A stretch of 64,000 bases of DNA from G963667915 sp965197385 (GCA_965197385.1 CBDANA010000006.1:62001-126000); one strand, 5' to 3'. Numbered from the stretch's first letter, positions 42,965 to 55,286 are shown. Program-made: numbers and translations. The notes: a model not told the origin generated them from the letters alone.

Positions 42965-43508
42965 TCGGCGACTCGATCCGACGGTTGGCCGCCGGGACGT
43001 CGATCAGATCCTCGACATTCTTCCCGCGCAACCGGGCCACCGTGGCTGGATCAAGCAAGTTCATCAGCCCGACGAACGTCGCCCGTACGACGTTGTGCGG
43101 ATTGGCAGAGCCGATCGACTTGGTCAAGATGTTCTGAATGCCGGCCGACTCGACCACCGCACGGACTGCGCCGCCCGCGATGATCCCGGTGCCCTCGGGC
43201 GCTGGCTTCAACAGCACTTGGCCTGCACCGAAGCGGCCGACCACGGTGTGTGGAATCGTCGTTCCCTGAATCGGAACACGAACCAAGGCTTTCCGCGCCA
43301 CCTCGATCCCCTTCTTGATCGCCGACGGTACTTCTTTGGCCTTGCCGACACCGAACCCCACGTGACCGAGCCCGTCGCCCACGATGACCAGCGCACTGAA
43401 GCTCAAGTTCTTGCCGCCCTTGACGACCTTGGTCACCCGGTTAATCGACACGACGGTGTCTCTCAGATCGAACTGAGTCGGATCGATTTTCTCTTTCGTT
43501 TCGAACAT
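42957..43508 (-). CDS. rpsE: 30S ribosomal protein S5
   Basis: 183 residues. Double-stranded RNA-binding domain with VVSINRVTKVVKGG and FSALVIVGDGLGHVGFG, followed by the C-terminal domain (GTGIIAGGAVRAVVE, NPHNVVRATF). S5 affects decoding fidelity. Its stop codon falls within a heptamer repeat. A small palindromic element lies 44 bp upstream of its start. Confidence 0.98.
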   Translation of the reverse strand: MFETKEKIDPTQFDLRDTVVSINRVTKVVKGGKNLSFSALVIVGDGLGHVGFGVGKAKEVPSAIKKGIEVARKALVRVPIQGTTIPHTVVGRFGAGQVLLKPAPEGTGIIAGGAVRAVVESAGIQNILTKSIGSANPHNVVRATFVGLMNLLDPATVARLRGKNVEDLIDVPAANRRIESPTV

Positions 43509-43551
43509 AGCATCTCAACCGCGGCTACTGCGCCGCACTCACCGCTCGACT

Positions 43552-43598
43552 CTTAGCAGCCCGTAGCGGAAGGCCGGTGGCATTCGGCCACTGCTAAG
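43552..43598. repeat. Mini palindromic element related to the composite repeat
   Basis: 47 bp: perfect 8-bp ends CTTAGCAG and CTGCTAAG enclose CCCGTAGCGGAAGGCCGG and an inner hairpin GGCCG-CGGCC with GCATT in its loop. The left half matches the outer arm of the composite family and GCATTCGGCC matches its first inner hairpin, so this looks like a short derivative. It separates rplR and rpsE within the spc operon and may fold in the mRNA. Confidence 0.65.
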
Positions 43599-43604
43599 AC
43601 CTTA

Positions 43605-43979
43605 CTAAAACCGCAATCCCGCCTCGCGCGCAGCTTCAGCCATGGCGCGCACGCGACCGTGATAGAGGAATCCTCCACGGTCGAACACGACCCGGCTCAC
43701 GCCGCTGGCAATCAACCTTTCGGCGATGATCTGGCCGACCGCCTTGGCGCCCTCCACGTTTCCACCCTGCGTCGTCTTGCCGAAGCCCGCCTTGACGCGC
43801 GGCTCCACACTCGAGGCTGCCACGACGGTCCGACCCGCCGCATCGTCGATCGCCTGTGCGCAAATGTGCGACGCGGTCCGAAAGACGGCGAGCCGGGGCC
43901 GCTCGGCGGTGCCAGTGACGCGCGCGCGCGTTCGAAAATGAATGCGGCGCCGGCGATCTTTCTTCGTCTTAATTCTCAT
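43605..43979 (-). CDS. rplR: 50S ribosomal protein L18
   Basis: 124 residues: RRRIHFRTRARVTGTAERPRL segment (RVTGTAERPRLAVFRT), GGNVEGAKAVGQIIAER and VVFDRGGFLYHGRVRAMAEAAREAG. L18 binds 5S rRNA. Follows rplF by 13 bp. Confidence 0.98.
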   Translation of the reverse strand: MRIKTKKDRRRRIHFRTRARVTGTAERPRLAVFRTASHICAQAIDDAAGRTVVAASSVEPRVKAGFGKTTQGGNVEGAKAVGQIIAERLIASGVSRVVFDRGGFLYHGRVRAMAEAAREAGLRF

Positions 43980-43992
43980 TGGTCGTGCACCT

Positions 43993-44529
43993 TCATACGC
44001 CCGTCTTACCGACCTTTTTCTTCAGCACTTCGCCGGTGTAGCGGATCCCCTTCTGCTTATACGGATCCGGCTTCCGCAGTAACCGGATGTTGGCGGCGAC
44101 CTGACCGACGAGCTGCCGATCGATGCCAGATACGACGATGTGGTTCTGCTTGTCTACCTTCACGTCGATCCCGTTCGGGAGTTCGAACACGACCGGATGT
44201 GAATACCCCAACGCGAACACGATCTGCCGTCCCTTGACTTCGGCGCGGTAGCCGACCCCCACGATGTCGAGCTCGCGGGTGAACCCCTCGGACACACCGT
44301 GAACGGCGTTCGCCACCAGACTGCGCGCCAGCCCATGAAACTTGCTCAAGCCCGGTTCCTGACCCACGATGCGCGCCTCGAGTGTCGAGTCGTTCAGTTC
44401 GAAGGCGATCCCCGGGGGGAAGGACTGCACCAACTGTCCCTTCGGTCCTTTCACGTCAACGGCGCCAGCGTCGACCTTGACGGTCACGCCCGCGGGCACC
44501 GGAATCGGCATCTTGCCAACACGAGACAT
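43993..44529 (-). CDS. rplF: 50S ribosomal protein L6
   Basis: 178 residues, two repeated alpha/beta domains. MSRVGKMPIPVPAGV start, GVSEGFTRELDIVGVGYRAEV and the C-terminal RKPDPYKQKGIRYTGE. L6 binds near the sarcin-ricin loop. spc operon. Confidence 0.98.
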   Translation of the reverse strand: MSRVGKMPIPVPAGVTVKVDAGAVDVKGPKGQLVQSFPPGIAFELNDSTLEARIVGQEPGLSKFHGLARSLVANAVHGVSEGFTRELDIVGVGYRAEVKGRQIVFALGYSHPVVFELPNGIDVKVDKQNHIVVSGIDRQLVGQVAANIRLLRKPDPYKQKGIRYTGEVLKKKVGKTGV

Positions 44530-44539
44530 TTCTGGTCAC

Positions 44540-44950
44540 CTACCACACGTTGCAGAGCACTTCGCCGCCGACGCCGGCGTGCACGGCCTGGCGACCCGTC
44601 ATCACGCCGCGCGACGTCGTCAGGATGTTCGTGCCGAGGCCGGCGAGCACCTTCGGCACGGCGTCCCGCCGGAAATAGACGCGTCGTCCCGGCCGGCTGA
44701 CCCGGTGAATACCGGTGATGACTCGCTCCCCGCGCGACCCGTACTTCAGGATGATGCGAATCGTCTTCTGGACACCGCCGTTCACGCCGGGCGTCGCATC
44801 CAGTATCGTGAAGCCCTGGATATAGCCTTCGTCGTGGAGAATTCGCGCAATCTCAGCTTTCAGCTTCGACAACGGTACGTCAACGCGCTCATGCCTCGCG
44901 ACGGTGGCGTTCCGAATTCGCGTCAGCATGTCCGCAACCGGATCAGTCAT
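44540..44950 (-). CDS. rpsH: 30S ribosomal protein S8
   Basis: 136 residues: MTDPVADMLTRIRNA start and C-terminal LTTSRGVMTGRQA with the VGGEVLCNVW end. S8 binds helix 21 of 16S rRNA and in E. coli represses the spc operon mRNA. Between rpsN and rplF. Confidence 0.98.
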   Translation of the reverse strand: MTDPVADMLTRIRNATVARHERVDVPLSKLKAEIARILHDEGYIQGFTILDATPGVNGGVQKTIRIILKYGSRGERVITGIHRVSRPGRRVYFRRDAVPKVLAGLGTNILTTSRGVMTGRQAVHAGVGGEVLCNVW

Positions 44951-44971
44951 GACTTGTTACTCCTACACCGC

Positions 44972-44990
44972 CTTAGCAGCCCGTGGCGAC
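44972..44990 (+). repeat. Remnant arm of the composite palindromic repeat
   Basis: CTTAGCAGCCCGTGGCGA matches the outer arm of the repeat family (compare 35491-35506). No partner arm or core is present in the rpsN-rpsH gap. Confidence 0.5.
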
Positions 44991-45038
44991 ACCGTCCCCA
45001 GGGGTCGGAGCTTCGTCGCCGGTCTCGCCGCGGCGGGG

Positions 45039-45224
45039 TTACCAGCTGCTCTTGATCACGCCGACGATATCGCCCTGCAACGCCAGCGCCCGGAAACACA
45101 AGCGACACAGCGCAAACTTGCGCATGTAGGCGCGCGGGCGACCGCAGCGCCAGCACCGGTTCCTCCGGCGCACTTTAAACTTCGGCGTCTTGCGCGCCTT
45201 GGCTCTCATCGCGGTAGTGGCCAT
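45039..45224 (-). CDS. rpsN: 30S ribosomal protein S14, type Z
   Basis: 61 residues from ATG 45224 (MATTAMRAKARKTPKFKVR), the short zinc-binding form with CWRC and CRLC. Ends DIVGVIKSSW as usual. Located between rplE and rpsH. An ATG three codons upstream is possible. Confidence 0.96.
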   Translation of the reverse strand: MATTAMRAKARKTPKFKVRRRNRCWRCGRPRAYMRKFALCRLCFRALALQGDIVGVIKSSW

Positions 45225-45261
45225 ATCCTGCACCTCGGCGTCGTGCCGCGCACGCCCGCCG

Positions 45262-45804
45262 TCAATTCGTCCGAAACGGCATCCCCATTAACTGCAGCAA
45301 CTTCCGGCCCTCTTCGTCGGTTCGCGCCGTCGTGACGACGGAAACGTTCATCCCCCGCTCCTTGTCGGCCTTCATGTAGTCGATCTCGGGAAAGATCAGC
45401 TGATCCTTCAGACCGAGGGTGTAATTGCCGCGGCCATCGAACCCGCGCGGCGATACCCCGCGGAAGTCGCGCACCCGAGGTAGCGCGACAGAAATCAGGC
45501 GATCTAAAAACTCGAACATCCGTTCGCCACGCAGGGTGACCATCGCGCCGATCAGCATGCCCTCGCGTATCTTGAACTGGGCCACCGACTTCTTCGCGCG
45601 ACGCGGCACGGCGCGCTGGCCGGTGATCTGCCCTAGCTCGCCCGCGCCGACGTCGACCAGCTTCGCGTTCTGCGTCGCCTCGCCCAGTCCCATGTTGACG
45701 ACGATTTTCTCAACCTTCGGAATGGCCATGACGCTCTTGTAGCCAAATTCGTTCCGGAGCGCCGGCATCACTTCGTTGACGTAGCGTTCCTGGAGGCGGC
45801 TCAT
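45262..45804 (-). CDS. rplE: 50S ribosomal protein L5
   Basis: 180 residues: LQERYVNEVMPALRNEFGY start, KIVVNMGLGEATQNAK, and PRVRDFRGVSPRGFDGRGNY. L5 joins 5S rRNA to the central protuberance. Overlaps rplX by 4 bp. Confidence 0.98.
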   Translation of the reverse strand: MSRLQERYVNEVMPALRNEFGYKSVMAIPKVEKIVVNMGLGEATQNAKLVDVGAGELGQITGQRAVPRRAKKSVAQFKIREGMLIGAMVTLRGERMFEFLDRLISVALPRVRDFRGVSPRGFDGRGNYTLGLKDQLIFPEIDYMKADKERGMNVSVVTTARTDEEGRKLLQLMGMPFRTN

Positions 45805-46133
45805 TTATCGACCACTCCCTCACACTTGCGGCAAATCCGCACCTTGCGACCGTCGTCGAGCACCTGTCGTCCGATTCGGGTCGCCGCGCCGCATTCCGGG
45901 CACACCAGCTGCACGTTGGACGCATGCAGCGACGCCTCGCGCTCAACGATGCCACCCTTGATGTTCTTGCCGGGGTTCGCCTTCGTGTGGCGCTTGATAA
46001 AATTCACGCCTTCGACGACGACCCGGTTCGTAGCCGGAATGACGCGCAGCACGCGTCCGCGCTTGCCACGGTCGCGTCCGGCCATCACCAGGACGTTGTC
46101 GTTCCGTCGAATCGGTGTCTGCAAACGGGGCAT
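45801..46133 (-). CDS. rplX: 50S ribosomal protein L24
   Basis: 110 residues from ATG 46133 (MPRLQTPIRRNDNVLVMAG), with GAGG upstream; a longer frame to 46196 is not family-like. KOW motif region GRDRGKRGRVLRV and C-terminal CPECG and CRKC pairs. L24 starts 50S assembly. Overlaps rplE. Confidence 0.97.
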   Translation of the reverse strand: MPRLQTPIRRNDNVLVMAGRDRGKRGRVLRVIPATNRVVVEGVNFIKRHTKANPGKNIKGGIVEREASLHASNVQLVCPECGAATRIGRQVLDDGRKVRICRKCEGVVDK

Positions 46134-46167
46134 GACGCCTCTCACCTCACCGTCGTCGTCGGCCGGC

Positions 46168-46536
46168 TTACAGCACCTCCGGCGCCAACGACACAATCTT
46201 CATGAACTTGCGCTCGCGCAATTCCCGCGCGACCGGACCGAACACCCGCGTGCCAATCGGCTCCTTCTGCTCGTTGATCAGGACGGCGGCGTTTCGATCG
46301 AACCGGATGTAGCTGCCGTCGCGCCGGCGCTGTTCCTTACGCGTCCGTACGATCACGGCCCGGACCACCTGGCCCTTCTTCACGGTCGAATCCGGCGTGG
46401 CTTCCTTCACCGACGCCGTCACGATGTCGCCCAATCGAGCGTACCGGCCGGTCGAACCGCCGAGTGGCTTGATGACGGCGATCTTCCTGGCACCCGAGTT
46501 GTCGGCCACGTCGAGGACCGTTTGCATCTGAATCAT
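46168..46536 (-). CDS. rplN: 50S ribosomal protein L14
   Basis: 122 residues: MIQMQTVLDVADNSGARK start, RRRDGSYIRFDRNAAVL and GPVARELRERKFMKIVSLAPEVL reduced here to GPVARELRERKFMKIVSLA. L14 contacts the 30S subunit. Standard S17-L14-L24 order. Confidence 0.98.
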   Translation of the reverse strand: MIQMQTVLDVADNSGARKIAVIKPLGGSTGRYARLGDIVTASVKEATPDSTVKKGQVVRAVIVRTRKEQRRRDGSYIRFDRNAAVLINEQKEPIGTRVFGPVARELRERKFMKIVSLAPEVL

Positions 46537-46555
46537 CGCACCTGCTCCGCTCGTC

Positions 46556-46804
46556 CTACCGCGCCCGCTCGACGACGCGCGTCACCACCCACCGCTTCCG
46601 CCGACTCATCGGCCGGCTTTCGACGATGGCCACGCGGTCGCCGACCTTGACGTCGTTCGCCGCGTCGTGCGCCATGAATTTCGACGTGCGGCGCTGGGTC
46701 TTTCCGTAGAGTCGATGCCGTATCTGGCGTTCGACTGCGACGACGACACTCTTGTCCATCTTGTCGCTGACGACGACGCCTTGCACTTCAGATTTCGTAG
46801 CCAT
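46556..46804 (-). CDS. rpsQ: 30S ribosomal protein S17
   Basis: 82 residues: VQGVVVSDKMDKSVVVAVER, H-YGKTQRRTSKFMAHD, and VGDRVAIVESRPMSRRKRW. Primary 16S-binding protein. Starts 4 bp after rpmC ends. Confidence 0.97.
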   Translation of the reverse strand: MATKSEVQGVVVSDKMDKSVVVAVERQIRHRLYGKTQRRTSKFMAHDAANDVKVGDRVAIVESRPMSRRKRWVVTRVVERAR

Positions 46805-46808
46805 CGCG

Positions 46809-47045
46809 TTACTCGCCTGCCGTATCGCCGGTCGCTCCGGCCACGGCCTCCTGGGTCCCCTCGTGCTCTCTCAGCAGTGTCTTCACGCGCGCGAGATCGT
46901 GCCGCGCGCCACGGAGCTTTCCCGGCGAATCCAGCTGCCCCATCGACTTCTGAATACGCAGCCGGAAGACCTGCTCATCGAGGTCGTGCTCGCGCTGCCG
47001 CAGATCCTCGTCGCTGAGGTCGCGAAATTCCGAGATCTTCGTCAT
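46809..47045 (-). CDS. rpmC: 50S ribosomal protein L29
   Basis: 78 residues: two helices with FRDLSDEDLRQREHDL and RIQKSMGQLDSPGKLRGAR, then a Gly/Ala/Glu tail of about 15 residues beyond the usual end. L29 lies at the exit tunnel. Overlaps rplP by 4 bp. Confidence 0.96.
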   Translation of the reverse strand: MTKISEFRDLSDEDLRQREHDLDEQVFRLRIQKSMGQLDSPGKLRGARHDLARVKTLLREHEGTQEAVAGATGDTAGE

Positions 47046-47464
47046 GACGCTGGTTCCGCGAAGCGAGTAGCGAAGCGGGTCCGAATCGGTAACTTGGCCG
47101 CCGCCCGGCGCATCGCCTCACGCGCGTCGGCCTCGTTCACTCCCTCCATCTCGAAAAGAATGCGACCCCGCCGGACAACCGCCACCCACTGCTCAGGCGA
47201 CCCCTTGCCCTTGCCCATGCGCGTCTCCTGAGGCTTCTTGGTGATCGGCTTGTCGGGAAACACCCGGATCCACACCTTCCCGCCGCGCTTGATGAACCGG
47301 GTCATCGCGACACGCGCCGCCTCAATCTGACGATCGGTCATCCAGCAGGGCTCGAGCGCCTTCAGGCCAAAGTCGCCGAATGCGACACTGGACCCGCGCC
47401 ACGCCTTCCCAGCCATCCGGCCGCGCTGCTGTTTCCGATACTTGACCTTCTTCGGCATCAACAT
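47042..47464 (-). CDS. rplP: 50S ribosomal protein L16
   Basis: 140 residues: MPKKVKYRKQQRGRMAG, RAKS-type core ALEPCWMTDRQIEAARVAM and TKKPQETRMGKGKGSPE. L16 helps organise the A site of the 50S subunit. The start at 47464 gives MLMPKK; the third codon is an alternative ATG. Confidence 0.97.
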   Translation of the reverse strand: MLMPKKVKYRKQQRGRMAGKAWRGSSVAFGDFGLKALEPCWMTDRQIEAARVAMTRFIKRGGKVWIRVFPDKPITKKPQETRMGKGKGSPEQWVAVVRRGRILFEMEGVNEADAREAMRRAAAKLPIRTRFATRFAEPAS

Positions 47465-47469
47465 GATCG

Positions 47470-48153
47470 TCAGCCCATCCGCCCCGCGCGCCGCGGCACG
47501 CGATATTCCTCTTCGCGCCCGACGAGCGGACGCAGCCGCTCGCCCTTATAGAGCCAGACCTTGACGCCAATCCGCCCGTACGTCGTCTTGGCTTCAGCGA
47601 AGCCGTAGTCGATGTCGGCCCGCAGGGTCTGCAGCGGCAACTGCCCACGCAGATACCATTCCGACCGCGCGATCTCGGCTCCGTTCAGCCGCCCGGCAAC
47701 CTTGATCTTGATGCCTCGCGAACCGAAGCGGAGCGCCGACTCGACAGCCTTCCGCATCGCGCGGCGGAACGCCACCCGCTTCTCGAGTTGCAGCGCCACT
47801 GACTCACCGATCAACTGCGCGTCCAGTTCGGGCTTCTGGATCTCCTGGATATTAATGAACACTTCACGGTTGGTGCGCTTCTGCACTTCAGTCTTCAGCT
47901 TGTCGACCTCGGTCCCCTTGCGGCCAATGATGATGCCCGGCCGCGACGTGTGGATGTCGATCTTGAGCTTGTTCGCGGCACGCTCGATCTCGATCTTCGA
48001 GACCCCGGCATGAGCGAAGCGCTGCTTCAAGTCGCGCTTGAGCTCCAGGTCTTCGCGCAACAGTTTCGCGTAGTCCTTGTCGGCGTACCACCGCGATCGC
48101 CAGGTCTTGTTGACGCCCAGCCGGAATCCGTACGGGTGAACTTTCTGCCCCAT
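47470..48153 (-). CDS. rpsC: 30S ribosomal protein S3
   Basis: 227 residues: MGQKVHPYGFRLGVNKTW start, KH domain with RPGIIIGRKGTEVDKL and the C-terminal RSEWYLRGQLPLQTLRADIDYG shortened here to EWYLRGQLPLQTLRADIDYG. S3 lines the mRNA entry site. S10 operon. Confidence 0.98.
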   Translation of the reverse strand: MGQKVHPYGFRLGVNKTWRSRWYADKDYAKLLREDLELKRDLKQRFAHAGVSKIEIERAANKLKIDIHTSRPGIIIGRKGTEVDKLKTEVQKRTNREVFINIQEIQKPELDAQLIGESVALQLEKRVAFRRAMRKAVESALRFGSRGIKIKVAGRLNGAEIARSEWYLRGQLPLQTLRADIDYGFAEAKTTYGRIGVKVWLYKGERLRPLVGREEEYRVPRRAGRMG

Positions 48154-48162
48154 GGCTGTCCT

Positions 48163-48651
48163 TTAGTGCCTCGATTTCGTCGTCTTCTTCGCCGTCTTGG
48201 CGTTGCGCCTCACCACGGTTTTGCGCGCCGCGCGCTTCCGCGCCCGCGCCGGCGTCGCCGTCTCGGCCGCCGGTTCGTCGCCCGTCACGGTTTCGACTGG
48301 CGCCGCGGCCACTCGCTCCCGCACGTGCACGGTCAGATGCGCCAGCCGCTTCACGATCTGGAACGCGCGCCCCATCGGGGCCGGTCGGACGCGCTTCACC
48401 GACGGCCCTTCGTTCGCGTAACAGGCCGACACGACGAGCTGCTCGACGTCGCCGCTGAAACCGTCCTTCTGCTGCGCGTTGGCGATGGCCGATCGGAGGA
48501 CTTTCTCGATGTCCTTCGCCACCCGTTTGCGGGCGAACCGCAGCGCAGCTAAGGCGTGGTTCACGTCGCGCCCGCGAATGACGTCTAGCACCAGCTTCGC
48601 TTTCTGAACCGACGTGCGAACGTAGCGACCCGTTGCCTGCGCTTCAACCAT
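48163..48651 (-). CDS. rplV: 50S ribosomal protein L22, C-terminally extended
   Basis: 162 residues. The first 115 are a normal L22 (RYVRTSVQKAKLVLDVIRG, GPSVKRVRPAPMGRAFQIVK). A further 45 residues, acidic then Arg/Lys/Ala/Thr-rich, end TKKTTKSRH. L22 lines the exit tunnel. Confidence 0.97.
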   Translation of the reverse strand: MVEAQATGRYVRTSVQKAKLVLDVIRGRDVNHALAALRFARKRVAKDIEKVLRSAIANAQQKDGFSGDVEQLVVSACYANEGPSVKRVRPAPMGRAFQIVKRLAHLTVHVRERVAAAPVETVTGDEPAAETATPARARKRAARKTVVRRNAKTAKKTTKSRH

Positions 48652-48653
48652 GA

Positions 48654-48965
48654 CTAGTGTCTCGCCCCAAACTTCGCCACACTGCCGACCGCGGCAGCCT
48701 TCTCACTCTTCGTCGTGTGCCCCCTGAAATGGCGGGTCGGCGCGAACTCCCCGAGCTTGTGGCCCACCATGTTCTCAGTCACGTAGATCGGAATAAACTT
48801 ACGTCCGTTGTGCACAGCGATGGTGTGCCCGACCATTTCCGGCACCACCGTCGACCGCCGTGACCAAGTCTTGATAACCTTCTTACCGCCGCCGCGATTC
48901 ATGATCTCGACTTTCTCCAGTAACGACAGGTCGACGAATGGGCCCTTCTTTAGCGATCTACTCAT
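48654..48965 (-). CDS. rpsS: 30S ribosomal protein S19
   Basis: 103 residues from ATG 48965 (MSRSLKKGPFVD); an upstream extension of the frame is not homologous. TWSRRSTVVPEMVGHTIAVH and GHKLGEFAPTRHFRGH are typical. S19 contacts S13 in the 30S head. Confidence 0.97.
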   Translation of the reverse strand: MSRSLKKGPFVDLSLLEKVEIMNRGGGKKVIKTWSRRSTVVPEMVGHTIAVHNGRKFIPIYVTENMVGHKLGEFAPTRHFRGHTTKSEKAAAVGSVAKFGARH

Positions 48966-48996
48966 GGTCGTCCTTCGCTCGACGGCGCACGCACCG

Positions 48997-49833
48997 CTAC
49001 CTCGACCTCCGCTTCGACCGACGTTGCACGATGAACCGGTCGGTCGCCTTGTGATTGCGCGTCTTGTACCCCTTCGTCGGCATCCCCCACGGCGACACGG
49101 GGTGACGCCCGCCAGCCGTCTTGCCTTCACCGCCCCCGAGCGGGTGGTCCACGGGGTTCATGGCGCTCCCTCGCACGTGAGGGCGCTTGCCCTGCCATCG
49201 AGTTCGGCCGGCCTTGCCGATCGATACGTTCTCGTGATCGACATTACCGACTTGGCCGATCGTCGCGGCGCACTCCATGTTTATCCGGCGCACTTCGCCC
49301 GACGGCATCTTGACCGATGCATACTGCCCTTCCTTGGCCACGACCCGCACGAACGAACCCGCGCTGCGCGCGATCTGGCCGCCCTTGCCAGGACGCAACT
49401 CCACATTGTGAACCTGCGTGCCCAGTGGAATGTTCTTGAGCGGTAAGGCGTTGCCGGGCAAGATGTCGACCTGGTCGCCTGCAACGATTGTGTCGCCGAC
49501 CTTTACGCCGACCGGCTGCAGAATGTAGCGCTTCTCGCCATCGGCATAGGTCACCAACGCGATGCGGGCCGACCGGTTGGGGTCGTACTCGATCGTCGAC
49601 ACGGTCGCCGGAATGTCGCGTTTGGACCGCTTGAAGTCGATGACGCGGTACCGGCGCTTGTGCCCGCCGCCACGCCACCACGAGGTCAGCTGTCCGGAAT
49701 TGTTGCGTCCACCCGACTTGTGCAACGATTCGGTGAGCGGCTTGTACGGCTCGTCCGTCGTGATTTCGTCGAACGTCTGCACCGTCTGGCGCCGGCGGCC
49801 CGCCGAGGTCGGCTTGTACTTGCGAATGGGCAT
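48997..49833 (-). CDS. rplB: 50S ribosomal protein L2
   Basis: 278 residues: MPIRKYKPTSAGRR start, GGGHKRRYRVIDFKR, RGSAMNPVDHPLGGGEG and WGMPTKGYKTRNHKATD. L2 is essential for subunit association and peptidyl transfer. Confidence 0.98.
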   Translation of the reverse strand: MPIRKYKPTSAGRRRQTVQTFDEITTDEPYKPLTESLHKSGGRNNSGQLTSWWRGGGHKRRYRVIDFKRSKRDIPATVSTIEYDPNRSARIALVTYADGEKRYILQPVGVKVGDTIVAGDQVDILPGNALPLKNIPLGTQVHNVELRPGKGGQIARSAGSFVRVVAKEGQYASVKMPSGEVRRINMECAATIGQVGNVDHENVSIGKAGRTRWQGKRPHVRGSAMNPVDHPLGGGEGKTAGGRHPVSPWGMPTKGYKTRNHKATDRFIVQRRSKRRSR

Positions 49834-49896
49834 CTCTCAACCTTCTCGTCTCGTAGCGCATGCACCGGGGCCGCCATCCGGCGGCTCGTCGAGCGG

Positions 49897-50187
49897 CTAG
49901 GCGCCCTCGAGGAACTCCGGCATTTTCTCTCCGTCGCGAAGGCGCACGTAGGCCTTCTTCCAATCTGGCCGCTGACCAACGAACCGTCCCTGGCGCTTCA
50001 TCTTGCCATGCACGATCGACGTCCGCACACTGGCGACCTTGGCGTTAAACAGCTGCTCAACCGCCTGCCTGATCTCGACCTTGGTCGCGGCGATCGCCAC
50101 CTGGAACGTGATCGTGTGGCCATCTTCGCGCAAGATCGTCGTCTTCTCCGTGATGAGCGGCCGCCGAATGACCTCGGTCAACTTCAT
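49897..50187 (-). CDS. rplW: 50S ribosomal protein L23
   Basis: 96 residues: VIRRPLITEKTTILREDG and KVEIRQAVEQLFNAKVASVRT. L23 is the exit-tunnel docking site for chaperones and SRP. Overlaps rplD by 4 bp. Confidence 0.97.
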   Translation of the reverse strand: MKLTEVIRRPLITEKTTILREDGHTITFQVAIAATKVEIRQAVEQLFNAKVASVRTSIVHGKMKRQGRFVGQRPDWKKAYVRLRDGEKMPEFLEGA

Positions 50188-50807
50188 TGGGCCAACGCCT
50201 CCTGCATCGCTTCGATCGCCGCCTGCGTGGCAACCACGCGGCGCGCGTCCATGACGTCCCGGGCCGTCACGTGCGTCACGCCGACTAGACGCGCCCCCTG
50301 GAGGTTGCGGACCGACAGCAGCAGCTTACTGTCCGGTGTGACATCCACGAGCAGCACCCGCTTCCGCCCACCGAGCCGATCGAGCAAGTCGGCAGCCAGC
50401 TTCGTCTTCACTTCACCCAGCGCCAGCGTGTCGACGACGGTAATGGCCCCTTCACTGATCCGCTGCGCCATCGCCGACCGCAGCGCGCCGCGGCGCATTT
50501 TCCGCGGCAACGCGTAGTCGTAGCTGCGCGGCTGCGGGCCGAAGACCGTGCCGCCCTTGCGCCAGAGCGGGCTCCTGATCTCGCCGACGCGGGCCCGACC
50601 GGTGCCCTTTTGCCGCCATGGCTTCTTACCGCTGCCGCTGACGACGCCGCGAGTCTTCGTGGCAGCCGTGCCGCGGCGGTCCGCGGCGTTCTGATGAACC
50701 ACGGCTTCCCAGATCAGCCCCGTGTTGACACGCCCGCCGAAGACCTTCGGGTCGAGTTCGAGTGACCCGACCTTCTCGTTCTGATCGTTGACCACGTCTA
50801 CGGTCAT
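50184..50807 (-). CDS. rplD: 50S ribosomal protein L4
   Basis: 207 residues: GLIWEAVVHQNAADRRGTAATKTRG shortened as VVHQNAADRRGTAATKTR, the tunnel loop GSGKKPWRQKGTGRARVG and PRSYDYALPRKMRRGALRSA. L4 in E. coli regulates the S10 operon. Between rplC and rplW. Confidence 0.98.
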   Translation of the reverse strand: MTVDVVNDQNEKVGSLELDPKVFGGRVNTGLIWEAVVHQNAADRRGTAATKTRGVVSGSGKKPWRQKGTGRARVGEIRSPLWRKGGTVFGPQPRSYDYALPRKMRRGALRSAMAQRISEGAITVVDTLALGEVKTKLAADLLDRLGGRKRVLLVDVTPDSKLLLSVRNLQGARLVGVTHVTARDVMDARRVVATQAAIEAMQEALAQ

Positions 50808-50834
50808 GCCTTCTCCAACTCGCCTGGTGCGCCG

Positions 50835-51512
50835 CTACTTTTTACCCGCGCCTGCCGCTTCCTGCACGGCCGGCTCGGGCTTCGCCGCGACTGCCTTGCG
50901 CACGACCACATAGCTGCCCGGGGCGCCAGGAACGGCGCCGCTCACGATGAGCAGGTGATTGTCCGAATCGACCTGCAGCACCCGAAGGCTCTGCACCGTG
51001 ACTCGGTGGCCCCCCATCCGGCCAGGACCCCGCATGCCCTTCACGACCCTGGACGGATACGACGACGCACCGATGGAGCCGGGCGCCCGGTGGAACATCG
51101 ACCCGTGCGAGGCGGCGCCGCCTCTGAAATTGTGCCGCTTCATCACGCCCTGAAACCCCTTGCCGCGCCCCGTTCCCATGACGTCCACGCGGTCTCCGTC
51201 GGCGAAAATCGAGACCAGCACCTGATCGCCCGCCTTCGCGGGCTCCCCGCCTAAATCGACGCCGATCTCGCGAAGCATCCGGGTCGGCGGAAGACTCGCT
51301 TTCTTGAAGTGGCCGGCCACGGGCTTCGTCACGCGCGCGGGGCGCTCCTCGACGAGACCGAGTTGCACCGCCTCGTATCCGTCACGGGCGGCCGTTTTCG
51401 TCTGCACGACCACGCACGGCCCCGCCTTGATGACCGTGGCGGGCCACGCCCGCCCCCTCTCGTCGAAGAGGTGGGTCATTCCGACTTTCTTGCCGATGAT
51501 ACCTGTGACCAT
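50835..51512 (-). CDS. rplC: 50S ribosomal protein L3
   Basis: 225 residues: GIIGKKVGMTHLFDERGRA, GRGKGFQGVMKRHNFRGGAASHGSMFHR shortened as GRGKGFQGVMKRHNF, and PGRMGGHRVT. A 15-residue Ala/Pro/Glu tail is added. L3 acts early in 50S assembly near the peptidyl-transferase centre. Confidence 0.98.
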   Translation of the reverse strand: MVTGIIGKKVGMTHLFDERGRAWPATVIKAGPCVVVQTKTAARDGYEAVQLGLVEERPARVTKPVAGHFKKASLPPTRMLREIGVDLGGEPAKAGDQVLVSIFADGDRVDVMGTGRGKGFQGVMKRHNFRGGAASHGSMFHRAPGSIGASSYPSRVVKGMRGPGRMGGHRVTVQSLRVLQVDSDNHLLIVSGAVPGAPGSYVVVRKAVAAKPEPAVQEAAGAGKK

Positions 51513-51530
51513 GCTGGCTCCTGGTCGTCC

Positions 51531-51863
<333 letters not shown>

Positions 51864-51883
51864 CTCGTCTTCCTTGGTCTCGC

Positions 51884-53071
<1,188 letters not shown>

Positions 53072-53138
53072 GTCGTCCCTCTCCTCCACGCCTCAACCGG
53101 CCCGGCGCCGCCGACGCGTCAGCCCCTGGCAGCGTGCG

Positions 53139-55244
<2,106 letters not shown>

Positions 55245-55286
55245 TGCTCTTAACGTCTTACCTGCGATGTCTGGTGAACGCCCCAG

